A stretch of DNA of 26,900 nucleotides from CAZEVY01 sp964515555 (GCA_964515555.1 CAZEVY010000075.1:1-26900); one strand, 5' to 3'; shown: positions 16,580-24,019, counted from the stretch's first letter. Notes: a model not told the origin generated them from the letters alone. A program made the numbers and translations.

Positions 16580-17595
16580 CGAATCGATCCAACCTGAGGC
16601 CGGTCGCGCTCGCGGCCGGCCTCTTCGTTTTTGCGGCGCTCTCCTCGGGCCAGGTCGCGCTGGAGTACGTCGCGCACGCTTGCTTCATCGTCGAGTCGCC
16701 GAAAGGCACGCGCGTCGCGATCGACCCCTACAACGGCTACCGCTGGCTCGGCTACGAGTTCCCGCGCGGCCTCCGCGCCGATGCGGTGCTGGTGAGCCAT
16801 CCCCACTACGACCACGACGCGAACTACTACCTTCCCGCCGACGCTCCCGTCTTCCGCGCGGCGGGCGAGTACTCGGTCGGCGACGTGAAGATTCGCGGGG
16901 TAGCCGGACGGCACGCCGAGCCGTACGGAGAGGAGTTCGGCCGGAGGAACACGCTGTGGGTGCTCGAAACCGGCGGCCTGCGCATCGCGCACCTGGGCGA
17001 CACCGGACGCCTGGAAAGCGCGGCTGTCGCCGCGTTGGGCCGGGTGGACGTGTTGATGCTGCCGGTCGACGACATGGAGCACATCCTGAAATTCGCAGAG
17101 GTGGAGGCCATCCGGCGCGAGCTCGCGCCTCGCGTCACGATTCCGATGCACTATCGGCTGTCGGGTGTGACGGAGTTGCCCAAGGACGTCGGGCCGATCG
17201 ACCGATGGCTCACGGGGCGGCGCGACGTCCGGCGGCTCCCGTTGCATCGCACGGCCGTGCTGTTGCCGAAGGCCCCGGAAACCTGGGTGTTCCCGCCGTC
17301 GCCCGACGTGAAGCCGTGGAGCGACCGCATGAAGGCGGCACGGGCCGCCTGGGACGCGGCTCGCGCGCTGCCGGCGGCGCAGGGACTGGCGGGATTCCGC
17401 CGCGCGGTCGAGCTGGCGCCGGAGGTGAGCGTCTTCTCGCACGCGCTGGCGAAGGCGCTGGTCGAGACGGGGTCGCGCGCCGAGGCCGTCGCCGTGCTGG
17501 AACGGGCGCTCGCGCGCGACGGCCCGAAGGACTGGGAGTACGCGCGCCACATGCGGACGCTGCTCGACGAGCTTCACGCGGCGCGGAGGCGTTAG
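16576..17595 (+). CDS. Exported metallo-beta-lactamase-fold (UlaG-like) hydrolase, probable CTG start
   Basis: About 339 residues. The MBL core has HxHxDH as SHPHYDHDA, then GRHAEPYG, HLGDTG and IPMHYR, giving the metal ligands expected of the UlaG-like group. The conserved first strands (ALEYVAHACFIVESPKGTRV, AIDPYNGYRW) begin near 16657, well before the first in-frame ATG/GTG/TTG codon at 16786, so the true start must lie upstream. No ATG, GTG or TTG exists in frame back to the preceding stop. CTG at 16576 overlaps the receptor stop (CTGA) and gives a good signal peptide (NRSNLRPVALAAGLFVFAAL); CTG at 16594 is an alternative. The C-terminal 100 residues look TPR-like and helical. The substrate is unknown. 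It converges on the P1 peptidase gene with a 4-nt overlap. Confidence 0.8.
   Translation: MTNRSNLRPVALAAGLFVFAALSSGQVALEYVAHACFIVESPKGTRVAIDPYNGYRWLGYEFPRGLRADAVLVSHPHYDHDANYYLPADAPVFRAAGEYSVGDVKIRGVAGRHAEPYGEEFGRRNTLWVLETGGLRIAHLGDTGRLESAAVAALGRVDVLMLPVDDMEHILKFAEVEAIRRELAPRVTIPMHYRLSGVTELPKDVGPIDRWLTGRRDVRRLPLHRTAVLLPKAPETWVFPPSPDVKPWSDRMKAARAAWDAARALPAAQGLAGFRRAVELAPEVSVFSHALAKALVETGSRAEAVAVLERALARDGPKDWEYARHMRTLLDELHAARRR
16596..16632 (+). terminator. Terminator-like hairpin with T-run inside the start of the MBL gene
   Basis: GAGGCCGG (16596-16603) pairs perfectly with CCGGCCTC (16616-16623), followed by TTCG and TTTTT (16628-16632). It begins 16 nt after the receptor stop, as an intrinsic terminator would, yet the same bases encode the hydrophobic core of the MBL signal peptide. 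It may be partial, or function as a translation-sensitive attenuator. Confidence 0.55.
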
Positions 17596-18656
17596 GGCGC
17601 GCGCATCGCGCCGTGCTTCCGCAGGATCTCCCTGGTCCGCTCCAGCGGCAGCGCCTCGACGGTGCGGCTATTCCCCGTCATCGTCACGGCGCGCAGCAGC
17701 GAGTTGTAGACCGCCTCTTCGGTCGCCTCGACGACGGCGGCGAACAGCGGCGACATCTCGTCGTTCGCGAGCAGCTTCGACGGGCGCCTCTCGGTGGAGA
17801 ACGCGATCGCGTAGTCGCCCGAGCCGTTCGACCCCGACGATCCCGTGCGCCCCAGCGCCCACATCGTGCGCGCGCCCATGCGCTGGAGATTCCGGTGATC
17901 GACCGGCGCGTCGGTGGCAATCACGACGATGACACTGCCGTCGCCCGGGGCCGGCGGCGGGCTGGCGAGCGCCGCTCCCACAGGCGCTCCGTTCATGCGC
18001 AGCGCCCCGCCGTAGTTGCTCTGCACGAGAGCGCCGACCGTCCACGGCCCGGCGCGCCGCGAGGCCGTCCCGATGCCGCCTTTGAAGCCGAAGGCGATCG
18101 TCCCGGTCCCGGCGCCGACAGCGCCCTCGTCGACCGCGCCGCCGCGCGCCTTGGCGATTGCCGCCATGACCTGGTCGCGTCCCACGTGGCGACCGCGGAT
18201 GTCGTTCAGCGCGCCGTCGTTGGTCTCGGCGACCAGCGGGTTGATCGAGCGCACATTCTCATTGCCCGGAAGGCCCAGCATGTAGTCGATGACGGCGTCG
18301 GCGACGCGCGGGACGTTGAGGGTCGAGGTGAGCAGGATGGGAGTCTCGATCTCGCCGAGCTCGTTCACCTGGGTGGAGCCGAGGAGTTTGCCGAAGGCGT
18401 TGCCGACGAAGACGGCGCCGGGGACCTTCTCGCGGAACAGGTTGCCGCCGTGCGGCAGGATCGCAGTGACTCCGGTGCGGACGTTGTCTCCGCGGACGAG
18501 AGTCGAATGACCGACGCGCACTCCGGCGACGTCGGTGATGGCGTTCAACGGCCCGGTCGGGAGCGTTCCCACGACGAGACCGATGTCACGGGAGCGGGGG
18601 CGAATCTCCTGGGCGGAGGCGGTGAGGGCGAGCAGCAACCAGAGACGTACCGGCAT
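17592..18656 (-). CDS. P1/S58 family peptidase (DmpA/BapA-like beta-peptidyl aminopeptidase), exported
   Basis: A 354-residue Ntn-like self-processing aminopeptidase. MPVRLWLLLALTASAQ is a short signal peptide. The N-terminal half has the family start RPRSRDIGLVVGTLPTGPLN, then NAITDVAGVRVGHSTL, ILPHGGNLFREKVPGAVFVG and GNAFGKLLGSTQVNELGEIE. The likely autocleavage site and nucleophile is the Ser in GDGSVIVVIATDAP; cleavage before it would yield alpha and beta chains. LPGNENVRSINPLVAETNDG is also typical. Family members release N-terminal D-amino acids or beta-amino acids from peptides; the exact substrate cannot be read. Its stop overlaps the convergent MBL stop by 3 nt within a 4-nt overlap of coordinates. 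It is downstream of the cyclic-nucleotide-binding gene but has its own -10-like box. Confidence 0.9.
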   Translation of the reverse strand: MPVRLWLLLALTASAQEIRPRSRDIGLVVGTLPTGPLNAITDVAGVRVGHSTLVRGDNVRTGVTAILPHGGNLFREKVPGAVFVGNAFGKLLGSTQVNELGEIETPILLTSTLNVPRVADAVIDYMLGLPGNENVRSINPLVAETNDGALNDIRGRHVGRDQVMAAIAKARGGAVDEGAVGAGTGTIAFGFKGGIGTASRRAGPWTVGALVQSNYGGALRMNGAPVGAALASPPPAPGDGSVIVVIATDAPVDHRNLQRMGARTMWALGRTGSSGSNGSGDYAIAFSTERRPSKLLANDEMSPLFAAVVEATEEAVYNSLLRAVTMTGNSRTVEALPLERTREILRKHGAMRAP

Positions 18657-18663
18657 GGTGTCT

Positions 18664-18669
18664 ATTACA
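18664..18669 (-). promoter_or_regulatory. -10-like box of the P1 peptidase gene
   Basis: Minus-strand TGTAAT (5 of 6 matches to TATAAT) ends 7 nt before the ATG at 18656, predicting a leaderless message. No -35 is clear. Confidence 0.45.
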
Positions 18670-18734
18670 CCAGTTCGGCAAGCCCGACCCGGCGCGGGCG
18701 CGATAGTGGCGCCCCGGCAGAGGATGCGCCCCGG

Positions 18735-19184
18735 CTACTTGCCGGTGGCTTCCAGGTGGAGCAGTTGCAGGCGGGCGGCCTCGAGCCGCCGCCAAAGCAC
18801 GGGCAGGTAGCGCCTCAGGAGCTGATAGCCAAGCTCGGCGTTGGCTTCCATGCGCTCGCGAACACATCCGCCGTCCAGACCGATGGCCTGCACGTCGGTG
18901 GTGGCGCGCGCGTCGAACTTCCAGCGGTAGGAAACCTCCAGCCACGGAAACCCCAGCGCGTCACCCGCGCGAACGGTGTCGATGTGCTGCGGTCCCACAT
19001 GCGGAACGTGAATCTCCAGGCTCACCGTTCCCGTCGCGATCAGGTAAAGGCGATCGGCCGGCTGGCCCTGAGACCACAGGTACTCACCCCTCCGGAACGA
19101 ACACGGCGCGGCGCAGTCTTCCAGGCCGCCGATCAACCCGGCAGCCATTCCGTCCAGAAACGGGTGTGCGTGGAGGATTCCCAT
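18735..19184 (-). CDS. Cyclic nucleotide-binding domain protein (Crp-like sensor domain without HTH)
   Basis: About 149 residues from ATG 19184. The cNMP-binding beta-roll is seen in CSFRRGEYLWSQGQPADRLY, LIATGTVSLEIHV, then the turn DTVRAGDALGFPWLE and ARATTDVQAIGLDG. The C-terminal helix (ERMEANAELGYQLLRRYLPV, LWRRLEAARLQLLHLE) corresponds to the Crp dimer helix. The chain stops there, so no DNA-binding helix-turn-helix follows. It is probably a stand-alone sensor or partner protein rather than a transcription factor. An in-frame GTG at 19199 and a longer open frame to 19388 exist, but the latter would overlap the divergent kinase start and has no family similarity. Ligand specificity is unknown. 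Confidence 0.82.
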   Translation of the reverse strand: MGILHAHPFLDGMAAGLIGGLEDCAAPCSFRRGEYLWSQGQPADRLYLIATGTVSLEIHVPHVGPQHIDTVRAGDALGFPWLEVSYRWKFDARATTDVQAIGLDGGCVRERMEANAELGYQLLRRYLPVLWRRLEAARLQLLHLEATGK

Positions 19185-19364
19185 GGTATTCGACTGCACT
19201 GGTTCGTCCGCCCTTCGGGTCTGCGATTCGGTAGTTAGCACGCCGCGGGCCACGCGGCAACCGCCATTGAATGAGGACACTAGCCGATTCGACGGGAGCA
19301 GGAGGGCGTCGCCATGGGTGATTTCCCCCACCCACCGGGTAGTCGCAAACGGGGCCGGATGCGC

Positions 19365-19370
19365 TAAACT
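19365..19370 (+). promoter_or_regulatory. -10-like box of the histidine kinase gene
   Basis: TAAACT fits the TAnnnT core and ends 8 nt before TTG 19379 (2 nt before TTG 19373). This favours 19379 as the start of a leaderless message. Confidence 0.4.
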
Positions 19371-19378
19371 GTTTGGAG

Positions 19379-20794
19379 TTGGAGACATCGATCGCGGAGC
19401 TCCGCGCCAGGATCGCCGACCTGGAGGAGCGGCTGGCGGGTCACCGCCGCATGCGGCACCTGCTGGATCTCCTGCCCGTGGGGGCGGTCTGCCTCGAAGG
19501 CGACTCCATCTATTTCAATTCGGCGGCCGAGCGAATCGTCGGTTATTCGAGCGGAGAAATCCCCACCGTCGACGAGTGGTTCCGGAAGCTTTATCCGGAA
19601 AACGTTCCGGCCGTCCGTGCAATTTACGACGGCGAGAAGGGCGCCGGTTTCCCGGAACCCAGAACGGTTCCGGTAACGCGAAAAACCGGCGAACTGCGTT
19701 GGGTGGAGTTTTCGGCCTCGGCGACGGACTTCGGCGAGATCTGGATACTCAACGATGTCACCGAGCGCCGGCTGGCCGAGGAGAAGGTCAGCGAGCGGAC
19801 GGCGGAGATCGCCGCCTACCTGGAGTCGGCGTCGCAGGGGATCGTCACGATCGACGAATCCGGCCGCATGCTGATGGTCAACGCCCGGACGGAGGAGATG
19901 TTCGGCTACGACCGGGGCAACCTCATCGGCGCCGAGGTCGAGATGCTCCTGCCGGAGAAGTTCCGCCATAATCATCGGTTTCACCGCAACATCTACTTCG
20001 CGGAGCCGCGGGTGCGCCCGATGGGCCGGGACCTGGACCTGGCGGGCCGCCGCAAGGACGGCACTGAATTCCCGATCGAGATCGGATTGAGCTTCACTCG
20101 GACCAAGAAGGGCATCGTCGCGCTGGCGCTGATCACCGATCTCACCACCCTCAAGAGCGCGCAACAAAAGGAGACACTGCTCAAGGAGATCCACCACCGG
20201 GTAAAGAATAACCTCCAGGTGGTTTCGAGTCTGCTGGGGCTGCAATCGCGGGCCAGCCACGAGGAAGAGGTCCGGCGGATGTTCCTGGAGAGTCAGAACC
20301 GGATTCAGTCCATGGCTCTGCTCCACGAGCGGCTCTACCAGTCCGACAACCTCATGCAGATCGACTGCCGGCAGTACATCGGCCAGCTCTCGGCGCATCT
20401 GTTCCGCAGCTACGGCGTTAGCTCCAGCCGCGTGAAGCTGCACATCGGGATTCAGGATCTTCATCTGACGATGGACGCGGCCGTGCCCTGCGGCCTGATT
20501 ATCAACGAGCTGGTGTCGAACGCTCTCAAGCACGCTTTTCCCAATGGCGAGCAGGGCGAAATCTGGATCGAGATGCGGCGGGATCCGGACGACTCGGTGC
20601 ACCTGCGCGTGGCCGACAGCGGAATCGGGCTTCCCGCCGATGTAAACTTGTGGAGGGCGCGATCGCTCGGACTGAGGCTCGTGCGCACGCTGGCCGGCCA
20701 GTTGAACGCCGCCGTCGAGGTCAAGTCCGAAGGGGGAACGCAAGTGGATCTCTGCTTTCCGGCGACGTTTCAGCAAGAGAGGCCAACCGCATGA
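19379..20794 (+). CDS. PAS-PAS HisKA_2-type sensor histidine kinase
   Basis: About 471 residues, soluble, with no membrane segment. An N-terminal coiled coil (SIAELRARIADLEERLAGHR) leads to a PAS domain (LLDLLPVGAVCLEGDSIYFN...WILNDVTERR), then a second PAS (YLESASQGIVTIDESGRMLM, FGYDRGNLIGAEVEML). The dimerisation/phosphoacceptor region LLKEIHHRVKNNLQVVSSLL carries the histidine at 272-273. The ATPase domain has the N box GLIINELVSNALKHAFP and the G1 motif VADSGIGLPAD. The HisKA_2 signature is clear. The start is TTG at 19379, with TTG 19373 as alternative. The stop overlaps the response-regulator ATG by 4 nt (ATGA), so the two are a coupled pair sensing a cytoplasmic or diffusible cue. Confidence 0.92.
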   Translation: METSIAELRARIADLEERLAGHRRMRHLLDLLPVGAVCLEGDSIYFNSAAERIVGYSSGEIPTVDEWFRKLYPENVPAVRAIYDGEKGAGFPEPRTVPVTRKTGELRWVEFSASATDFGEIWILNDVTERRLAEEKVSERTAEIAAYLESASQGIVTIDESGRMLMVNARTEEMFGYDRGNLIGAEVEMLLPEKFRHNHRFHRNIYFAEPRVRPMGRDLDLAGRRKDGTEFPIEIGLSFTRTKKGIVALALITDLTTLKSAQQKETLLKEIHHRVKNNLQVVSSLLGLQSRASHEEEVRRMFLESQNRIQSMALLHERLYQSDNLMQIDCRQYIGQLSAHLFRSYGVSSSRVKLHIGIQDLHLTMDAAVPCGLIINELVSNALKHAFPNGEQGEIWIEMRRDPDDSVHLRVADSGIGLPADVNLWRARSLGLRLVRTLAGQLNAAVEVKSEGGTQVDLCFPATFQQERPTA

Positions 20795-22584
20795 CGCCCG
20801 CGCGCATCATGGTTGTCGAGGACGAGAGGATTACCGCCGAGGATTTGCGGGACATCCTGACCGATCTTGGGTACTCGGTGACGGCGGTGGTATCCAGCGG
20901 TCCGGAGGCCATCGAGCAGGCGGCGCGGACCACCCCCGACCTGGTACTGATGGACATCCGCATCCGTGGCGACATGGACGGCATCGAGACGGCGCGCCGG
21001 CTGCGGCAGCGCTTCCAGATCCCGGTGATCTACCTGACGGCGCACGCCGACCCGCAGACGCTGGCCCGCGCGCGCGACGCCGAGCCGCTGGGCTACATCG
21101 TCAAGCCGTTCCAGGAGCTGGAGCTCGAGGCCTCCATCGAGATGGCGCTGCACAAGGCGCGCGCCGACCAGGTCTCGCGCCAGCGGCACGAGATTCTCAC
21201 CAGCACGCTGGAAGCGCTGGGGGAGGCGGTGATCACGGTGGACGCCGGCGGAATCATCACGGTATTCAATCCGGCCGCCGAGCGTTGGACGGGCGTGGGC
21301 CGCGACGACGCCATTGGAGGCTCGGTCGATCGAGTAGTCCGCTTCAGCGGCGACGCCACGCCCACGGAGAATCCGGTTATCGCGGCGATACGCCTGGGCA
21401 TGCTGGTGGAGCTGCCGGCCGGAACCGGAATCGTGGGTCCGGACGGCTCGGAGCGTCCGGTGGGCGGGCACGCCTCGCCGATCCGCGATCATCACGGGGC
21501 GATCACCGGCGCGGTGCTTTTCTTCGGAAGCCTCCAGCGCGAGGAGCGGGCGGCCGAAACTCAGGACGCGCCTCGAACGGACGGCGATGGCGCGGGCTTC
21601 GAGATGGTGGCGCATTCGGCCGCCATGCGCAAGGTCACGCAGTTCGCGCGACGCGTGGCATCGAGCGAAGTGTCGACCATCCTGGTGCTGGGCGAGAGCG
21701 GCACGGGCACGGACGTCCTGGCCAAATTCATGCACTATCACAGCAGCCGGCGCGACGGTCCGTTCATCGCGCTGAACTGCGCCGCCATTCCCGAGACGCT
21801 GCTCGAAAGCGAGCTGTTCGGCTACGAGAAGGGCGCCTTCACGGACGCGCGCGCGCAAAAGCGCGGCATCCTGGAGCTGGCGAGCACGGGGACGGTGCTG
21901 CTGGACGAGATCGGCGAGCTGCCGCTGGTGTTGCAGGCCAAGCTGCTGCGGGTGCTCGAGGAGCAGAACTTCCGGCGTCTGGGCGGGACCAAGGACATCC
22001 AGGTCGACCTGCGGGTGATCGCGGCCACCAACCGCGATCTGCGCGAGCAGGTGAAGGAAGGCAAGTTCCGCCTCGACCTGTACTACCGGCTGAACGTCGT
22101 GCAGGTGGAGATGCCGCCGCTGCGCGAGCACGGCGACGACATCGTGCCGATGGCCAGCCATTTCATAGCCACCTTCAACCGCCGCTTCAAGCGCGACGTC
22201 AAGGGGCTCGCTCCCGAGGCCGTCGACGCGCTGATGGCCTACCCGTGGCCGGGCAACGTGCGTGAGCTGCGGAACACCATCGAGCGAGCCATGGTGCTGG
22301 AGGAGTCGTCGTGGATCCATGTGGAGAGCCTGGGATTCACCGAGGAGAGGAGCGCGTCGGCCGCGACGCTGGCGCCGGACGGCGAGATCCCGGAGGAGCT
22401 GCGGCTGGAGGGCGTGTCGCTGGAGTCGGCCGAGCGGACCATGGTTGTGCGGGCCCTCGAGAAGGTGCAATGGAACCAGACGCAGGCGGCCCGTCTGCTC
22501 GGTATCACGCGGGATACGATGCGCTACAAGATGAAAAAGTTCGGCCTGAGGCCGCCCCGCTCGTCGGCGATGAGCGGCGAGTAG
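20791..22584 (+). CDS. REC-PAS-AAA+(sigma-54)-Fis response regulator with altered Walker A and GAFTGA motifs
   Basis: 597 residues from ATG 20791 (ATGA overlap with the kinase). The receiver domain has acidic residues E10/D11, phosphoacceptor D55 in LVLMDIRIRG, YLTAHAD and VKPF. A PAS domain spans about 135-250 (ALGEAVITVDAGGIITVFNP). The AAA+ module begins near 275. Walker B (GTVLLDEIGEL), the arginine-finger region (KFRLDLYYRLNVVQVEMPPL) and the C-terminal Fis helix-turn-helix (NQTQAARLLGITRDTMRYKM) are normal. Walker A reads GESGTGTDVLA, with Thr307 where NtrC-like ATPases have lysine, and the sigma-54 loop reads GAFTDA (348-353) instead of GAFTGA. It is expected to bind DNA and receive phosphate from the upstream kinase, but ATP-driven sigma-54 activation may be impaired. 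Confidence 0.93.
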   Translation: MTPARIMVVEDERITAEDLRDILTDLGYSVTAVVSSGPEAIEQAARTTPDLVLMDIRIRGDMDGIETARRLRQRFQIPVIYLTAHADPQTLARARDAEPLGYIVKPFQELELEASIEMALHKARADQVSRQRHEILTSTLEALGEAVITVDAGGIITVFNPAAERWTGVGRDDAIGGSVDRVVRFSGDATPTENPVIAAIRLGMLVELPAGTGIVGPDGSERPVGGHASPIRDHHGAITGAVLFFGSLQREERAAETQDAPRTDGDGAGFEMVAHSAAMRKVTQFARRVASSEVSTILVLGESGTGTDVLAKFMHYHSSRRDGPFIALNCAAIPETLLESELFGYEKGAFTDARAQKRGILELASTGTVLLDEIGELPLVLQAKLLRVLEEQNFRRLGGTKDIQVDLRVIAATNRDLREQVKEGKFRLDLYYRLNVVQVEMPPLREHGDDIVPMASHFIATFNRRFKRDVKGLAPEAVDALMAYPWPGNVRELRNTIERAMVLEESSWIHVESLGFTEERSASAATLAPDGEIPEELRLEGVSLESAERTMVVRALEKVQWNQTQAARLLGITRDTMRYKMKKFGLRPPRSSAMSGE

Positions 22585-22697
22585 ATCGCCGCGGATTCCG
22601 GTGTGGCGCGGCGCCGCCCGCCCCGTCTCCGCGCCCGTTCAGCGCACCGAATCGACTGTTCGGAAGGTTCGCGCTCGGATACGGCGCATTCCCGTGA

Positions 22698-22703
22698 TTT
22701 AAT
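22698..22703 (+). promoter_or_regulatory. -10-like box of the radical SAM gene
   Basis: TTTAAT (5 of 6 to TATAAT) ends 10 nt before the ATG at 22714; no Shine-Dalgarno sequence lies between. The -35 region is weak. Confidence 0.4.
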
Positions 22704-22713
22704 AGGGTTTACG

Positions 22714-23730
22714 ATGTCCGATCTGCGCCAGCGCCTGCGCCGGAAGCGGGTGGCCGCCTGGAGGCACTTCCGCGAGTTCCGCGCCATTCTCAAGGGGCTG
22801 GTATCGATCGACCACGTGGTGCTGGCGCACCTGATCCCGATCCGCCGCTGCAACTTGGCCTGCACCTACTGCAACGAGTTCGACGACTACTCGAAGCCCG
22901 TGCCGATCGAGACGCTGCGCGAGCGCGTCGACCAGTTGCGCGCGCTGGGCACGACCATCGTGACCATCAGCGGGGGCGAGCCGCTGCTGCATCCGGAGCT
23001 CGACGAGCTGATCGTCCACCTGCGAAGCCGCGGCATCTTCGCGACGATGATCACCAACGGCTACCTGCTGACAGCCGAGCGAATCCAGCGGCTGAATCGC
23101 GCGGGCCTGGATCATCTGCAAATCAGCATCGACAACGCGAATCCGGACGACGTCAGCATGAAGAGCCTGAAGGTCCTCGACCGGAAGCTGGAGCTGCTGG
23201 CCGAACACGCCGAGTTTCACGTCAACATCAACTCGGTGGTCGGCGGCGGGATCAAAACGCCCGAGGACGCCTTGACGATCGGGCGGCGTGCCGTGGCCCT
23301 GGGGCTTTCGTCGACCGTCGGCATCATTCACGACGGCGACGGGCAGCTCAAAGCGCTCGGCGAGCGAGAGCGCGCCGTATATCGCGAGATGACGGGGATG
23401 CGCAAACGCAGCTACGCGCGGGTGAATCATTTCCAGGAGGCCATCGCCGACGGGCGGCCGAATCGTTGGCGCTGCCGCGCGGGCGCACGCTACCTCTACA
23501 TCTGTGAGGACGGGCTGGTGCACTACTGCTCCCAGCAGCGCGGCTATCCGGCCAAGCCGCTGGCCGAGTACACTCTCGACGACATCCAGCGCGAGTACCT
23601 GACGGAGAAGGGCTGCGCGCCGCACTGCACGGTCTCGTGCGTGCACCAGGTGTCGACCATCGATTTCTGGCGCGACCCGCAGACGCGCCGCGCGCCGGCC
23701 GGGTCGCCGCTGGTGCAGATTCAGTCCTGA
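22714..23730 (+). CDS. Radical SAM protein with SPASM/twitch-like C-terminal cysteines
   Basis: 338 residues. The radical SAM cluster motif CNLACTYC (CxxxCxxC) is near residue 47, followed by ISGGEPLLHPEL (SAM-binding GGE), MITNGYLL and HLQISIDNANPDD. The C-terminal half has more cysteines, in RWRCRAG, YICEDGLVHYCSQQRGYP and GCAPHCTVSCVHQ, which could hold one or two auxiliary Fe-S clusters as in SPASM or twitch enzymes. The start at 22714 is chosen for the -10 box and because the upstream extension is arginine-rich and unlike the family. No substrate peptide or partner gene is recognised nearby, so the function is open. It ends with a 10-nt overlap with the convergent small gene. Confidence 0.9.
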   Translation: MSDLRQRLRRKRVAAWRHFREFRAILKGLVSIDHVVLAHLIPIRRCNLACTYCNEFDDYSKPVPIETLRERVDQLRALGTTIVTISGGEPLLHPELDELIVHLRSRGIFATMITNGYLLTAERIQRLNRAGLDHLQISIDNANPDDVSMKSLKVLDRKLELLAEHAEFHVNINSVVGGGIKTPEDALTIGRRAVALGLSSTVGIIHDGDGQLKALGERERAVYREMTGMRKRSYARVNHFQEAIADGRPNRWRCRAGARYLYICEDGLVHYCSQQRGYPAKPLAEYTLDDIQREYLTEKGCAPHCTVSCVHQVSTIDFWRDPQTRRAPAGSPLVQIQS

Positions 23731-23996
23731 TCGGATGGGGCGGCGCCGCCCCGCTTCAACACGTCCATCACATCCACGATCAGGCTCTTGGCGTCCTCAA
23801 TGCCCTTGGCGATGAGTTGCACGTCCATCGCCGGACGTCCCGGCTGTCGCGCGCTCTGGCAATAGACGCCGTGCTGGCCGACCAGCACCAGCGCGTCGGT
23901 CAGCAGGTCGAGCGTCATGGCGAGGCGGCCGCGTCCGGCGCCCATCATGAATTCGTAGCGCTCGAGGGCGTCCTTGTGGTCGTCGTAGACGGACAT
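23721..23996 (-). CDS. Small helical hypothetical protein, 91 residues
   Basis: Not recognised with confidence. The start at 23996 is preferred over an upstream ATG (24065), because the extension would overlap the divergent KGD gene and a TATCAT box sits 6 nt before 23996. The sequence is probably helical: DDHKDALERYEFMMGAGRGR, LAMTLDLLTDALVLVGQHGV and AMDVQLIAKGIEDAKSLIVD show heptad-like hydrophobic spacing, consistent with a small helical bundle, and it ends with GGAAPSDQD. There is one cysteine and no signal peptide. FliS-like flagellar chaperone folds have a similar size but no matching motif was seen. It converges with the radical SAM gene (10-nt overlap) and is divergent from KGD. Confidence 0.6.
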   Translation of the reverse strand: MSVYDDHKDALERYEFMMGAGRGRLAMTLDLLTDALVLVGQHGVYCQSARQPGRPAMDVQLIAKGIEDAKSLIVDVMDVLKRGGAAPSDQD

Positions 23997-24002
23997 GTAT
24001 TC

Positions 24003-24008
24003 ATGATA
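24003..24008 (-). promoter_or_regulatory. -10-like box of the small hypothetical gene
   Basis: Minus-strand TATCAT ends 6 nt before the ATG at 23996. It lies only 11 bp from the identical hexamer on the other strand that serves KGD. Confidence 0.45.
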
Positions 24009-24019
24009 GGTCGCGGCGC

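Noticed and set aside
18709..18735. Direct repeat GCGCCCCGGC, twice with 17-bp period
   Set aside because: Short, GC-only and partly at the end of a gene; no further copies or symmetry.
16680..19238. 852-residue open frame on the plus strand
   Set aside because: Runs across the MBL gene in another frame and antisense through the P1 peptidase and cNMP-binding genes; no family motif.
20770..22470. 566-residue minus-strand frame
   Set aside because: Antisense to the REC-PAS-AAA-Fis regulator.
23737..23752. 16-bp perfect palindrome GGGGCGGCGCCGCCCC near the radical SAM stop
   Set aside because: It has no loop and no T-run and lies in the coding sequence of the small gene; in GC-rich DNA such palindromes arise from codon usage. 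A similar GC-rich stretch near 22608 is also unremarkable.
23721..23996. FliS-like flagellar chaperone
   Set aside because: Only size and helical character agree; no flagellar neighbours and no FliS motif.
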